6,306 nucleotides of DNA from an uncultured Eubacteriales bacterium (GTDB lineage: Bacteria > Bacillota > Clostridia > Lachnospirales > Lachnospiraceae), in NCBI GenBank assembly GCA_900313855.1, contig OMSZ01000033.1:1-6306 (forward strand). The letters are read 5' to 3'. Below the pieces are notes generated by a model. It made no database searches. It was not told the DNA's origin and saw nothing but the letters and a program-made list of their open reading frames with translations. The translations under genes and the position numbers were made by a program. Of the stretch, positions 6,303 to 6,306 are shown piece by piece; the first letter of the stretch is position 1; every line of letters starts with the position of its first letter.

Positions 6303-6306
6303 ATCC

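Noticed and set aside
6249..6306. TTCGAATCC near the right edge, resembling a tRNA T-arm
   Set aside because: There is no GG-rich T-stem before it, no CCA-type acceptor and no cloverleaf on either strand. The bases pair instead with CGGATTCG in a long hairpin.

Overview
The window looks like a piece of a low-to-mid GC Firmicutes chromosome, most likely from the Lachnospiraceae (the Roseburia/Butyrivibrio/Agathobacter part of the Clostridia). This rests on purine-rich Shine-Dalgarno sites before the genes, SigA-type promoters, a Gram-positive-style signal peptide and the gene families present. The family assignment is inferred from general character, not from a database match.

All four solid genes lie on the minus strand, so the window reads right to left. 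The right edge (about 6226-6302) holds two GC-rich hairpins, one base apart, that no gene explains. Next come a SigA-like promoter (6199-6228), an untranslated leader with a possible 16-codon ORF, and a two-gene ABC transporter operon: a MacB/LolD-type ATPase (5372-6034) and, 19 bases on, a 959-residue permease (2473-5352). The permease has a duplicated FtsX-type core, eight predicted membrane segments, two large extracellular domains and an acidic linker encoded by a 15-bp minisatellite. Together they should form a mechanotransmission-type transporter or lipoprotein/peptide export system. The substrate cannot be read from the window, and no two-component system is visible.

After a 97-base gap a second unit begins. 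It has a near-consensus promoter (2393-2420), a secreted right-handed beta-helix protein (1253-2350), and 45 bases later a glycerol-1-phosphate dehydrogenase-like enzyme of the iron-containing alcohol dehydrogenase superfamily (152-1207). A hairpin terminator follows at 103-129. A cytosolic enzyme making the 'archaeal' glycerol-phosphate enantiomer next to a secreted polysaccharide-type beta-helix protein suggests a role in envelope or exopolysaccharide chemistry, but that is inference. No clear terminator separates the two units, so read-through is possible.

The left edge (11-82) has a strong GC hairpin flanked by 10-bp direct repeats. It resembles the right end of an IS200/IS605-type element, which would also be the 3' end of a TnpB-associated guide RNA. 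If so, the transposon body lies outside the window to the left.

The genes are ordinary members of known families and I do not see a clear new defence or mobile system. The most unusual material is the paired hairpins at the right edge, the possible IS605/omega-RNA end at the left edge, the beta-helix/G1P-dehydrogenase pairing and the repeat-built linker in the permease.
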